Part shown: piece after piece, positions 48,634 to 62,200 of the stretch
Layout of the letters: the number at the start of each line of letters is the position of its first letter
Position numbering within the stretch: position 1 is the first letter of the stretch
NCBI GenBank assembly: GCA_030248065.1
Contig: JASAMV010007960.1
Location: forward strand, 29,711-93,710
Length of the DNA: 64,000 nucleotides
Source of the DNA: Rhynchonema sp. JSB1_4
Taxonomy: Eukaryota > Nematoda > Chromadorea > Monhysterida > Xyalidae
Reading direction: 5' to 3'
Position numbers and translations under genes: made by a program
Notes under the pieces: model-generated
The model's input: the letters and a program-made list of their open reading frames with translations, nothing else
Database searches by the model: none
What the model was told of the DNA's origin: nothing

Positions 48634-49004
48634 GGGCGGACTTACATACATAGGTTGAACACGGAAACCGGAACACGGAAATAATTTACATACAAACCAG
48701 TTTCGTGGATTTTCGTGCACGGAAATATTTCCGGTTTCCGTGTTCCGTGTTTTTTTATTTTCACGGAACACGGAAATATTTCCGTGTGAATAGTTGCTGT
48801 TCGCGTCAACACGCGGGCTTTTGACGTCAGCACGCTGGCTTTTGTCATCATCATTGCAAAGGCACCGTTTGCGTGCCAGAATCATTTCCGTGTTCAGTGG
48901 CACGGAAATATTTCCGTGTTCCGCGATTCTCCAATATATTCACGGAACACGGAACACGGAAATATTTCCGTGTTCCGGTTTCCGTGTTCAACCTAAGGCC
49001 GCCC
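48634..49004. mobile_element. MITE with GGGCGG ends and TTA target duplication; forms the end of the ML-domain gene
   Basis: The ends GGGCGGACTTACATAC.. and ..CCTAAGGCCGCCC are inverted, and TTA lies on both sides (48631-48633, 49005-49007). A 3-bp TTA/TAA duplication with G/C-rich ends fits the PIF/Harbinger superfamily. Internally, cggaaacacggaaatatttccgtg-type sequence forms many nested short palindromes. Its right end overlaps the last codons of the gene at 48988-51370. Confidence 0.75.
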
Positions 49005-51370
49005 TTAACGCGAGCTTTACTAATACCCAAAACTTAACAAAAAAACATTTTGAAAAGCGTACGTCATTTCCCATCGACTTGATAATGTCGGCTACCGGGC
49101 GGAGGTCCAGGTCTACGACTGAAATTTTGAAATCGCCGGCCGGAATTGGACAAGTTGTTACGCCGAGCGCACACAGGTCGAGGTTGTGACTGAAAAAAGT
49201 GGACAAATTTCGCTGTAAATCAGAATACATTAGACCGTATTATTTACGGTATTACAATTTTATCCGTTGTGGCTTGTGCTATCAATACCAGATCTTTCCC
49301 ACTGTTGGACGCTAAAATGAAGCGAGAAAGTTTTTCAACAAAACAGCGTTAATTTAAAGTGATTAAGTTGCAATGCCCATTGTGAAACATCAGCGAGCTG
49401 CATTACAAATGCATTTTCGAGCTTGACGCGGTTTGTCGTATCTTTCCGTACAAAATCGTCGTCCAACCGTAGTCGTGTTGGTCGAATTTCAAAGTTGAGG
49501 TTTTGTGTGCGCACGGGCACAATCATGGTTTGGTCCCGTAGCTTCTTTATTTTTTGACACCATTTTTGTTCTGGCTATTCGCCAATCCTGGGTAACACTG
49601 ATCTAAATATTTGGAGTTGCTTTTCGATCAATATCCCGTTACCGTGCACTGTACCCATTGAAACATCAGCGAATCTAGTGAATTTGTGAACTGAATTTCA
49701 CTCACAGAAAGGGAAGGGAGGGCAGAGCAGCCCAATGACAGTCGCCAAGGAGGCCACTCCAGTGGTAGATGTCGATGTCGGAGAGCATTTTGGGCTGAAA
49801 CGCGAAAAGAAGGATAAAAAAATCTGAAATATTGTTGAACCGGTGTATAATTCCGATTTCCAGGAGCGAGTAGATTGAGGTGTTTTACATTAAACCGTAG
49901 TATAAGTTTTAGTGAGGCTTCCATAATTAAAAATATTAAAGTAACTTTTGCCAGTCTTATATCGCCATATTTGAAGTTCGGCTTTAGACTTGTACTATCT
50001 TGGCTGGCTTCACGTTTCGCTTTGACTCAAAGATTGCCCCCCGACAAAACACCTGTGTCCATGTTGTTGAGAAATTGCATTGATCCAGTGCTATCGCTTC
50101 AGAATTGGACATCCTTAGTATACTTTCTTATTCTCTCGCTTATTTTTATCGCGCAGACTTTGTCGTGTCAGTCAGTGAGTTGGCATGAAAGCAAACAAAT
50201 TGAAAAAAAATGATCACCTCGAAATAACGGACGGCGCGGCGCCCGTTCCCCGACCCGTTAGCAAATCAAAAAAACACCGAAGCAAGCGAACAAGCACTTT
50301 ATATCATTACCACGGAGCTGCCAGTGTTTGTGATCACAGCATTCACAGTGAACACCTTGTCGGGGTCAATCGGATAGAAAACGTTGCCAGCCCCGTCTAC
50401 CGACTCGATCGATCTGGACACAATAAGACAGGTATAGGGTGGGTCAAAAATAACTATACTATTTGGGAAACCCGTGCAAAATATTATTGCATATGGCTAA
50501 AAATGGAAGACACCGGGGTTTCGGACATGATATGTTTGACCGCGTCATTTAGGGTCCAGGAAATGGGATCGGACCAAAGTTGGCCCAGAGTTGAATGGCT
50601 CCGATTAACGGGACCCAAACGAACAGGATCAAAATACTAGGACAATATTCGAATTCCCCGTGTCCAGAAACCCCCGGTTCTCAATTGTCGGCCCAATGCA
50701 TAGGCATTTTTGCATCAATTTCTCACATGTCAACCTTAGCCTACCAAAGCTATATTTCTGACCAACCCTGCGCATCTACATACTATTGGTCGCACAGTGA
50801 CCATATAAGAAGTCATCAAATCAATCCTGATTTTCACGTTCAGTCACTCTTAACCACTGTGCTATTTGTGATTCTCACAAAACATTTTCACCTGAAAATA
50901 ATCTAGCAGAGCACCCACGTTGCCGCGGGTCTGAAACATTTTACTGACAGCATTCTTTGTGTGCGATTGCGCAACGCACCGTCATCGCCCCGTCAATTTC
51001 GTGCTTTACGATTCAGGAAAAAAATTTGATCAATTCTTATAGTCATTGTGCGACCAATACCTGCTTGTATTATCGAGCTTGTAATCCTGAGATTCTGAGT
51101 TTTGTTTTCTAGGCAGGAGGCTCATTACCGATGTTAACCGCATGCTACTGCATCGATGTAAAACTGAGTCAAATATATTTTTTTTGACTACCTACTGTAT
51201 ATAATAGGTATACTGCCGTGCACTAACTTCACTTGCATCTGCTGTCCGCTTGCGCAATCGAAGAAATGTGTCGTTGTATCGGTGCCATTGTTGTGCGCAC
51301 ACGGCTTTGCCGCCACCACGACCACACAGACAACGCTCAGCGTCAGCACAAGTCCAGGTGAACGGTACAT
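48988..51370 (-). CDS. Secreted ML-domain (MD-2-related lipid recognition / NPC2-like) protein, 178 aa, 4 exons
   Basis: Exons: 51370-51228, 50413-50311, 49794-49706, 49189-48988 (537 bases, phases fit). Exon 1 holds a strong signal peptide (MYRSPGLVLTLSVVCVVVVA) followed by the domain opening FFDCASGQ. Exon 2 reads IESVDGAGNVFYPIDPDKVF with the AVITNTG strand. Exon 3 has SDIDIYHWSGLLGDCHW, and exon 4 LDLCALGVTTCPIPAGDF, then the strands VRFSKCFFVKFWVL. The paired-cysteine layout, TCPIPAG motif and strand order are those of ML proteins (NPC2, GM2 activator, mite group 2 allergens), which carry sterols or other lipids in a beta-sandwich pocket outside the cell or in lysosomes. The lipid cannot be told from sequence. 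The last residues (RAALG) and the stop come from the MITE at 48634-49004. Confidence 0.82.
50784..51059. mobile_element. MITE with TATTGGTCGCACA ends, copy 2 (inverted relative to 19376)
   Basis: It starts TATTGGTCGCACAGTGACCA and ends GTCATTGTGCGACCAATA, and the body is the reverse complement of 19376-19653. It sits in intron 1 of the ML-domain gene. Confidence 0.88.
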
Positions 51371-53050
51371 TTTTGAATGGTGAAATTGGAGAGAAATTCA
51401 GTCGCAAAAAGTCAAAATAATAGAGAAGGGATGCAGTGTCTGACGTACAGAAACACAATTTATGCTTTTATTTTTTTATTTTGTTCCACTCAGCTATCAG
51501 CTGTGAACAGAAACAGCTGTTTCGTTCTCTTTTAGCGACCATGTGAGTGCCCATTTCGTCAAGGATAAAAAAAAGCACAACCAGCCTAAAAATGGTTCGT
51601 TGTCAATGAAGGTACATACATACCCCACCGCTAAGTTTGGTCCGATATGGATCCGTGTGTAGAACATTAGTCTTTCGTGATTAAGAGTGTGTGAATGTAA
51701 TGGGGGAAAGTCGCTTGAAGCTGCAAACAAGTGCTTCTTTAATCGGTATGAAACTTGGTCATCGAATCGGATCGGTCTTTGTATAGTCCGATCAAAATGA
51801 TGTGTTGAGGTAAACCGGGTCGATTCGATCCGACCACCAAGTTTGACCTTTGTGTTCTTCATTCACGAGAATCATAATACGATAAACATGGAATCAAACC
51901 CCAGATGAAAAACAAGCAATTCTCCGTGCGGTCCCGGGGATTCTTATCAGTGACGCAAAATGCCTATCAGCAGTTGATTGCATCTTTACGCACTTCATTT
52001 TCGAGTCCCACTAAATTTTATTTTGGGAAAATAAAGATTACTGCGATGAGTGCATTCACGTTGGGTATGAAAATGTCATGTTAGTCACCAAGACAAGTCC
52101 TATAATCATATGCTGGTTTTGTCCTCTGATTCATTCGATTTGACTCTCAGCCAGTCACTATATTTGATTTCAAATCCAAATTCGCCCCGACATAATGTGC
52201 GTCGCCGTATCAATATTTTGAACCGTTCAGCTATGTTATGTTCAGCACTAATGACGCGCACATTGACACTTGTGGCCAGCATACCACCTTGACTTACACA
52301 GCGAAAAAGCCATTTGTTAACGTTCGCTAACGTCTGTTGACGTGCGTTTACGTTCGAGATGTTTGACGCAATGTTAATGCTGAAATTCCTAGTTGTGACC
52401 GCCAAATGCTGCACCTTGCCTGGTACAAATGCCGATCAAAAAAGACCGACCGAGAGACTGATCGGTGCTGTTTTTGCGCCATGTATGGTTAGCCGCCACG
52501 ACGACCATCGTTGATGACTTGAATATTGGTCGCACAATGACTATATGAGAATCCATCCCCCTAATTTTCCTGCATTGAAAAGGCGGATATTTGGCATTTT
52601 TTTCAAATTGGACCAGGTTTTGACAAGAACATTGCATGCTTATCAGTGAGAAGAATGAGAAACACACGTGTGCAGAAGTTTCACCCTGAATTCTACGCAA
52701 CCGAAATGGTTCGGGCTCGGGTTACTGTAGCCACGTGTTACATGCTTTATGTGTTAAATCGATTACAGCACACACACGTTGATCACTCCCGATAAATAAA
52801 GCGGGAAAAGAAAGAGAAAATAACTCCTTGTCAAAACCTGATTCAATTTGAAAAAAATCGCCAGAAACCCTCCTTGCCGATGTAGGAAAAATATGGGGAT
52901 GGATTCTCATATAGTCATTGTGCGACCAATATAGCCTTGTGTTGGAGATCTCGTCTTTTTAAATCATCTTTTGATAAAGAGCCATCACCACAGGGCCAAA
53001 GCATCAGGCATTTTCGAGGCACGTTCACAGCTTGCTCAACTTACATGAGC
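51371..53050. other. Upstream of the ML-domain gene; no supportable gene
   Basis: Apart from the MITE at 52524-52931 I see no exon series or domain. Short open frames here are isolated. Confidence 0.35.
52524..52931. mobile_element. MITE with the same ends, different interior
   Basis: Terminal inverted repeats of about 38 bases are perfect: TATTGGTCGCACAATGACTA ... and the complementary end at 52894-52931. The 330-base interior is unrelated to the copies at 19376 and 50784, so it is a different subfamily mobilised through shared ends. Confidence 0.85.
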
Positions 53051-53059
53051 AAACATATG

Positions 53060-53292
53060 TACATAACCGAGCTAAAAACATGCATAAACTTTCACAGCTT
53101 TAAGCTGAAAAACATACATGCACAACCAAGCTGAAAAACATAAACGTACACAGGCAAGGTGAAAACATAAACGTGCACAACCAAGCTGAAAAACATAAAC
53201 GTGAACAACCAAGCTGAAAAACATAAACGTGCACAACCAAGCTGGAAAACAAAAACGTGCGCAACGAAGCTGAAAAACATAAAACATGCAAA
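53060..53292 (+). repeat. Minisatellite, about 28-bp unit
   Basis: Roughly seven to eight degenerate copies of accaagctgaaaaacataaa plus cgtgcaca. It gives false open frames on the minus strand with a repeated VHVYVFQLGCA-like reading. Confidence 0.9.
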
Positions 53293-53659
53293 CCACTCAC
53301 CGCAAACGTTCAGTGCCTCGAATATGTATTTTGTCGAGTTTTTGATGATGGACACTAAGTGCGCCCCCCACCCCTGGGCCGGGGACTGCATAAATGCTCC
53401 GAGCCGACCACAGGGGAGGGGTGCACCCTCAGCAGCATTCCACATGGCCGGATGTGCGTCCTCGGGTGGCCTGATAGGCGCAGGCGCGATCCTGGAATGG
53501 GAAAGGGAACGGTTAGATTTGTGTGCAGTCACCTGCCATTGTGAGTGCCCATTCAAGTTGAATGTTGGATTAAGATATCGCGTCGTACCGTAACGAAACA
53601 TAGTTGAATTCTCAGATATACAGTGCCCTCACACTGGTAGTAAACAATTCTCATCCACC

Positions 53660-56600
53660 CGCAGGGAACCATGGTCGCAAAAATAGTCCATGTTCGTAGT
53701 GCTCGAAAGCAGGCGAACCGAACGCCAAATCGCAACCCAGAACGCATACTTGCGACACACCGAGAGCATGTCTAATTCCACAGCATGTTTCCATGTGGAA
53801 TTCCTTCTGTCCACACTTTATACTCAGGTCATAGACACAAGTTTGAAACAAGAACCCCGCAGGAAACCATGTTCGCAAAAATAGAGCATGTTCGTGGCGC
53901 TCGAAAGCATGCGAACCGAACGCCCAATCGCAACCCCGAACGCATACTTGCGACACACCGAGAGCATGTCTAATTCCACAGCATGTTTCCATGTGGAATT
54001 CCTTCTGTGCACACTTTATACTCAGATCATTGACACAAGTTTGATACAAGAACCCCGCAGGAAACCATGTTCGCAAAAATAGTCCATGATCGCGGTGCTC
54101 GAAAGCATGCGAACCGAACGCCCAATCGCAACCCCGAACGCATACTTGCGACACACCGAGAGCATGTCTAATTCCACAGCATGTTTCCATGTGGAATTCC
54201 TTCTGTCCACACTTTATACTCAGATCATTGACACAAGTTTGATACAAGAACCCCACAGGAAACCATGTTCGCAAAAATAGAGCATGTTCGTGGCGCTCGA
54301 AAGCATGCGAACCGAACGCCCAATCGCAACCCCGAACGCATACTTGCGACACACCGAGAGCATGTCTAATTCCACAGCATGTTTCCATGTGGAACTCCTT
54401 CTGTGCACACTTTATACTCAGATCATTGACACAAGTTTGATACAAGAACCCCGCAGGAAACCATGTTCGCAAAAATAGTCCATGTTCGCGGTGCTCGAAA
54501 GCATGCGAACCGAACGCCCAATCGCAACCCCGAACGCATACTTGCGACACACCGAGAGCATGTCTAATTCCACAGCATGTTTCCATGTGGAATTCCTTCT
54601 GTGCACACTTTATACTCAGATCATTGACACAAGTTTGATACAAGAACCCCGCAGGAAACCATGTTCGCAAAAATAGTCCATGTTCGCGGTGCTCGAAAGC
54701 ATGCGAACCGAACGCCCAATCGCAACCCCGAACGCATACTTGCGACACACCGAGAGCATGTCTAATTCCACAGCATGTTTCCATGTGGAATTCCTTCTGT
54801 CCACACTTTATACTCAGGTCATAGACACAAGTTTGAAACAAGAACCCCGCAGGAAACCATGTTCGCAAAAATAGAGCATGTTCGCGGCGCTCGAAAGCAT
54901 GCGAACCGAACGCCCAATCGCAACCCCGAACGCATACTAGCGACACACCGAGAGCATGTCTAATTCCACAGCATGTTTCCATGTGGAATTCCTTCTGTGC
55001 ACACTTTATACTCAGATCATTGACACAAGTTTGATACAAGAACCCCGCAGGAAACCATGTTCGCAAAAATAGTCCATGTTCGCGGTGCTCGAAAGCATGC
55101 GAACCGAACGCCCAATCGCAACCCCGAACGCATACTTGCGACACACCGAGAGCATGTCTAATTCCACAGCATGTTTCCATGTGGAATTCCTTCTGTCCAC
55201 ACTTTATACTCAGGTCATTGACACAAGTTTGATACAGCAACCCCGCTGGAAACCATGTTCGCAAAAATAGCCCATGATCGCGGTGCTCGAAAGCATGCGA
55301 ACCGAACGCCCAATCGCAACCCCGAACGCATACTTGCGACACACCGAGAGCATGTCTAATTCCACAGCATGTTTCCATGTGGAATTCCTTCTGTCCACAC
55401 TTTATACTCAGATCATTGACACAAGTTTGATACAAGAACCCCGCAGGAAACCATGTTCGCAAAAATAGTCCATGTTCGCGGTGCTCGAAAGCATGCGAAC
55501 CGAACGCCCAATCGCAACCCCGAACGCATACTTGCGACACACCGAGAGCATGTCTAATTCCACAGCATGTTTCCATGTGGAATTCCTTCTGTCCACACTT
55601 TATACTCAGATCATTGACACAAGTTTGATACAAGAACCCCGCAGGAAACCATGTTCGCAAAAATAGTCCATGTTCGCGGTGCTCGAAAGCATGCGAACCG
55701 AACGCCCAATCGCAACCCCGAACGCATACTTGCGACACACCGAGAGCATGTCTAATTCCACAGCATGTTTCCATGTGGAATTCCTTCTGTCCACACTTTA
55801 TACTCAGGTCATAGACACAAGTTTGAAACAAGAACCCCGCAGGAAACCATGTTCGCAAAAATAGAGCATGTTCGCGGCGCTCGAAAGCATGCGAACCGAA
55901 CGCCCAATCGCAACCCCGAACGCATACTAGCGACACACCGAGAGCATGTCTAATTCCACAGCATGTTTCCATGTGGAATTCCTTCTGTGCACACTTTATA
56001 CTCAGATCATTGACACAAGTTTGATACAAGAACCCCGCAGGAAACCATGTTCGCAAAAATAGTCCATGTTCGCGGTGCTCGAAAGCATGCGAACCGAACG
56101 CCCAATCGCAACCCCGAACGCATACTTGCGACACACCGAGAGCATGTCTAATTCCACAGCATGTTTCCATGTGGAATTCCTTCTGTCCACACTTTATACT
56201 CAGGTCATTGACACAAGTTTGATACAGCAACCCCGCAGGAAACCATGTTCGCAAAAATAGTCCATGTTCGCGGTGCTCGAAAGCATGCGAACCGAACGCC
56301 CAATCGCAACCCCGAACGCATACTTGCGACACACCGAGAGCATGTCTAATTCCACAGCATGTTTCCATGTGGAATTCCTTCTGTCCACACTTTATACTCA
56401 GGTCATTGACACAAGTTTGAAACAAGAACCCCGCAGGAAACCATGTTCGCAAAAATAGTCCATGTTCGCGGTGCTCGAAAGCATGCGAACCGAACGCCCA
56501 ATCGCAACCCCGAACGCATACTTGCGACACACCGAGAGCATGTCTAATTCCACAGCATGTTTCCATGTGGAATTCCTTCTGTGCACACTTTATACTCAGA

Positions 56601-59290
56601 TCATTGACACAAGTTTGATACAAGAACCCCGCAGGAAACCATGTTCGCAAAAATAGTCCATGTTCGCGGTGCTCGAAAGCATGCGAACCGAACGCCCAAT
56701 CGCAACCCCGAACGCATACTTGCGACACACCGAGAGCATGTCTAATTCCACAGCATGTTTCCATGTGGAATTCCTTCTGTCCACACTTTATACTCAGATC
56801 ATTGACACAAGTTTGATACAAGAACCCCGCAGGAAACCATGTTCGCAAAAATAGTCCATGTTCGCGGTGCTCGAAAGCATGCGAACCGAACGCCCAATCG
56901 CAACCCCGAACGCATACTTGCGACACACCGAGAGCATGTCTAATTCCACAGCATGTTTCCATGTGGAATTCCTTCTGTGCACACTTTATACTCAGATCAT
57001 TGACACAAGTTTGATACAAGAACCCCGCAGGAAACCATGTTCGCAAAAATAGTCCATGTTCGCGGTGCTCGAAAGCATGCGAACCGAACGCCCAATCGCA
57101 ACCCCGAACGCATACTTGCGACACACCGAGAGCATGTCTAATTCCACAGCATGTTTCCATGTGGAATTCCTTCTGTCCACACTTTATACTCAGGTCATTG
57201 ACACAAGTTTGATACAGCAACCCCGCAGGAAACCATGTTCGCAAAAATAGTCCATGTTCGCGGTGCTCGAAAGCATGCGAACCGAACGCCCAATCGCAAC
57301 CCCGAACGCATACTTGCGACACACCGAGAGCATGTCTAATTCCACAGCATGTTTCCATGTGGAATTCCTTCTGTCCACACTTTATACTCAGGTCATAGAC
57401 ACAAGTTTGAAACAAGAACCCCGCAGGAAACCATGTTCGCAAAAATAGAGCATGTTCGCGGCGCTCGAAAGCATGCGAACCGAACGCCCAATCGCAACCC
57501 CGAACGCATACTTGCGACACACCGAGAGCATGTCTAATTCCACAGCATGTTTCCATGTGGAATTCCTTCTGTGCACACTTTATACTCAGATCATTGACAC
57601 AAGTTTGATACAAGAACCCCGCAGGAAACCATGTTCGCAAAAATAGTCCATGTTCGCGGTGCTCGAAAGCATGCGAACCGAACGCCCAATCGCAACCCCG
57701 AACGCATACTTGCGACACACCGAGAGCATGTCTAATTCCACAGCATGTTTCCATGTGGAATTCCTTCTGTCCACACTTTATACTCAGGTCATTGACACAA
57801 GTTTGATACAGCAACCCCGCAGGAAACCATGTTCGCAAAAATAGTCCATGTTCGCGGTGCTCGAAAGCATGCGAACCGAACGCCCAATCGCAACCCCGAA
57901 CGCATACTTGCGACACACCGAGAGCATGTCTAATTCCACAGCATGTTTCCATGTGGAATTCCTTCTGTCCACACTTTATACTCAGGTCATTGACACAAGT
58001 TTGATACAAGAACCCCGCAGGAAACCATGTTCGCAAAAATAGTCCATGTTCGCGGTGCTCGAAAGCATGCGAACCGAACGCCCAATCGCAACCCCGAACG
58101 CATACTTGCGACACACCGAGAGCATGTCTAATTCCACAGCATGTTTCCATGTGGAATTCCTTCTGTCCACACTTTATACTCAGGTCATTGACACAAGTTT
58201 GATACAAGAACCCCGCAGGAAACCATGTTCGCAAAAATAGTCCATGTTCGCGGTGCTCGAAAGCATGCGAACCGAACGCCCAATCGCAACCCCGAACGCA
58301 TACTTGCGACACACCGAGAGCATGTCTAATTCCACAGCATGTTTCCATGTGGAATTCCTTCTGTCCACACTTTATACTCAGGTCATTGACACAAGTTTGA
58401 TACAAGAACCCCGCAGGAAACCATGTTCGCAAAAATAGTCCATGTTCGCGGTGCTCGAAAGCATGCGAACCGAACGCCCAATCGCAACCCCGAACGCATA
58501 CTTGCGACACACCGAGAGCATGTCTAATTCCACAGCATGTTTCCATGTGGAATTCCTTCTGTCCACACTTTATACTCAGGTCATTGACACAAGTTTGATA
58601 CAAGAACCCCGCAGGAAACCATGTTCGCAAAAATAGTCCATGTTCGCGGTGCTCGAAAGCATGCGAACCGAACGCCCAATCGCAACCCCGAACGCATACT
58701 TGCGACACACCGAGAGCATGTCTAATTCCACAGCATGTTTCCATGTGGAATTCCTTCTGTCCACACTTTATACTCAGGTCATTGACACAAGTTTGATACA
58801 AGAACCCCGCAGGAAACCATGTTCGCAAAAATAGTCCATGTTCGCGGTGCTCGAAAGCATGCGAACCGAACGCCCAATCGCAACCCCGAACGCATACTTG
58901 CGACACACCGAGAGCATGTCTAATTCCACAGCATGTTTCCATGTGGAATTCCTTCTGTCCACACTTTATACTCAGGTCATTGACACAAGTTTGAAACAAG
59001 AACCCCGCAGGAAACCATGTTCGCAAAAATAGTCCATGTTCGCGGTGCTCGAAAGCATGCGAACCGAACGCCCAATCGCAACCCCGAACGCATACTTGCG
59101 ACACACCGAGAGCATGTCTAATTCCACAGCATGTTTCCATGTGGGAATTCCTTCTGTCCACACTTTATACTCAGATCATTGACACAAGTTTGATACAAGA
59201 ACCCCGCAGGAAACCATGTTCGCAAAAATAGTCCATGTCCGGGGTGCTCGAAAGCATGCGAACCGAACGCCCAATCGCAACCCCGAACGC
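53660..59290. repeat. Satellite array, 198-bp unit, about 28 copies
   Basis: Units recur every 198 bases (for example 53888, 54086, 54284 and so on to 59036), sharing catgcgaaccgaacgcccaa, tgcgacacaccgagagcatg and ttccatgtggaattcc. The first copy (53690) and the last are the most diverged, typical of array edges. Variant positions (agtccatg/agagcatg, tcattgac/tcatagac, gatacaag/gaaacaag/gatacagc) are shared by distant copies: the rare tactagcgac variant occurs at 54937 and 55927, 990 bases or five units apart. Units from 57848 to 58838 are almost identical. Because 198 is divisible by three, one minus-strand frame stays open for 1,836 codons. Confidence 0.97.
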
Positions 59291-62200
59291 ATACCGCATT
59301 GCGACACAACGGAGCATGTCTAATTCCACAGATGTTTCCATGGCGTGCGACACTCCTTCTTCCACACTTTGCACTCAATTTTTTGACACAAGTTTGATAA
59401 AGGACCGCGCATGGAAACCATGTTGCGTAAAATTAGTCCATGTCCGGGGTGCTCTGAAGCATGCGAACCGAACGCCCAATCGCAACCCCGAACGCATACC
59501 GATTGCGACACAACGAGTCATGTCTAATTCCACAGCATGTTCCCATGTGCGTGCGACACTCGCTTCTGTCCACACTTTATACTCAGTTCATTGACACAAG
59601 TTTGATACAAGAACCGCGCAGGGAAAGTTGCGTAAAATTAGTCCATGTCCGGGGTGCTCGAAAGCATGCGAACCGAACGCCCAATCGCAACCCCGAACGC
59701 ATACCGCAGTCGACACAACGGTCATGTCTAATCCCACAGCATGTTCCCATGTGCGTGCGACACTCGCCTTCCAAACTTGCACTCAAATTTTTTACACAGG
59801 CAAAATGTGTCAAGTACCCGCATGGAAAGTTGCGTAAAATTAGTCCATGTCCGGGGTGCTCTGAAGCATGCGAACCGAACGCCCAATCGCAACCCCGAAC
59901 GCATACCGCAGTCGACACAACGGTCATGTCTAATCCCACGATGTTCCCATGTGCGTGCGACACTCGCCTTCGAAACTTGCACTCATTTTTTTTTCCCCGG
60001 CAAAAGTTTGATCAAGCCGCGCATGGAAAGTTGCGTAAAATTAGTCCATGTCCGGGGTGCTCTGAAGCATGCGAACCGAACGCCCAATCGCAACCCCGAA
60101 CGCATACCGCAGTCGACACAACGGTCATGTCTAATCCCACGATGTTCCCATGTGCGTGCGACACTCGCTTCTGTCCACACTTGCACTCAATTTTTTTACA
60201 CCGGCAATTGATCGCGCATGGAAAGTTGCGTAAAATTAGTCCATGTCCGGGGTGCTCTGAAGCATGCGAACCGAACGCCCAATCGCAACCCCGAACGCAT
60301 ACCGCAGTCGACACAACGGTCATGTCTAATCCCACGATGTTCCCATGTGCGTGCGACACTCGCCTTCCAAACTTGCACTCAATTTTTTTACACCGGCAAA
60401 AGTGATTTTGTCAAGTACCGCGCATGGAAAGTTGCGTAAAATTAGTCCATGTCCGGGGTGCTCTGAAGCATGCGAACCGAACGCCCAATCGCAACCCCGA
60501 ACGCATACCGCAGTCGACACAACGGTCATGTCTAATCCCACGATGTTCCCATGTGCGTGCGACACTCGCCTTCCAAACTTGCACTCAATTTTTTTACACC
60601 GGCAAAAGTGATTTTGTCAAGTACCGCGCATGGAAAGTTGCGTAAAATTAGTCCATGTCCGGGGTGCTCTGAAGCATGCGAACCGAACGCCCAATCGCAA
60701 CCCCGAACGCATACCGCAGTCGACACAACGGTCATGTCTAATCCCACGATGTTCCCATGTGCGTGCGACACTCGCCTTCCAAACTTGCACTCAATTTTTT
60801 TACACCGGCAAAAGTGATCGCGCATGGAAAGTTGCGTAAAATTAGTCCATGTCCGGGGTGCTCTGAAGCATGCGAACCGAACGCCCAATCGCAACCCCGA
60901 ACGCATACCGCAGTCGACACAACGGTCATGTCTAATCCCACGATGTTCCCATGTGCGTGCGACACTCGCCTTCCAAACTTGCACTCAATTTTTTTACACC
61001 GGCAAAAGTGATCGCGCATGGAAAGTTGCGTAAAATTAGTCCATGTCCGGGGTGCTCTGAAGCATGCGAACCGAACGCCCAATCGCAACCCCGAACGCAT
61101 ACCGCAGTCGACACAACGGTCATGTCTAATCCCACGATGTTCCCATGTGCGTGCGACACTCGCCTTCCAAACTTGCACTCAATTTTTTTACACCGGCAAA
61201 AGTGATTCTGTCTTGTTCCGCGCATGGAAAGTTGCGTAAAATTAGTCCATGTCCGGGGTGCTCTGAAGCATGCGAACCGAACGCCCAATCGCAACCCCGA
61301 ACGCATACCGCAGTCGACACAACGGTCATGTCTAATCCCACGATGTTCCCATGTGCGTGCGACACTCGCCTTCCAAACTTGCACTCAATTTTTTTACACC
61401 GGCAAAAGTGATTTTGTCAAGTACCGCGCATGGAAAGTTGCGTAAAATTAGTCCATGTCCGGGGTGCTCTGAAGCATGCGAACCGAACGCCCAATCGCAA
61501 CCCCGAACGCATACCGCAGTCGACACAACGGTCATGTCTAATCCCACGATGTTCCCATGTGCGTGCGACACTCGCCTTCCAAACTTGCACTCAATTTTTT
61601 TACACAGGCAAAAGTGATATTCACAACTCCCGAGCATGGAAAGTTGCGTAAAATTAGTCCATGTCCGGGGTGCTCTGAAGCATGCGAACCGAACGCCCAA
61701 TCGCAACCCCGAACGCATACCGCAGTCGACACAACGGTCATGTCTAATCCCACGATGTTCCCATGTGCGTGCGACACTCGCCTTCCAAACTTGCACTCAA
61801 TTTTTTTACACCGGCAAAAGTGATCGCGCATGGAAAGTTGCGTAAAATTAGTCCATGTCCGGGGTGCTCTGAAGCATGCGAACCGAACGCCCAATCGCAA
61901 CCCCGAACGCATACCGCAGTCGACACAACGGTCATGTCTAATCCCACGATGTTCCCATGTGCGTGCGACACTCGCCTTCCAAACTTGCACTCAATTTTTT
62001 TACACCGGAAAATGTGATCGCGCATGGAAAGTTGCGTAAAATTAGTCCATGTCCGGGGTGCTCTGAAGCATGCGAACCGAACGCCCAATCGCAACCCCGA
62101 ACGCATACCGCAGTCGACACAACGGTCATGTCTAATCCCACGATGTTCCCATGTGCGTGCGACACTCGCCTTCCAAACTTGCACTCAATTTTTTTACACC

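Noticed and set aside
53072..53601. Minus-strand frames with repeated VYVFQLGCA-like text
   Set aside because: They are translations of the 28-bp minisatellite.
53651..59161. Minus-strand open frame of 1,836 codons with a 66-residue cysteine-containing repeat
   Set aside because: The satellite unit is 198 bases (3 x 66), so any frame open in one unit stays open through the array. Roughly one in four such units would have an open frame by chance. Differences between units are often non-synonymous (Asn/Tyr, Gly/Ala, His/Arg), and there is no signal peptide, intron or flanking gene signal. I treat it as a by-product of the repeat.
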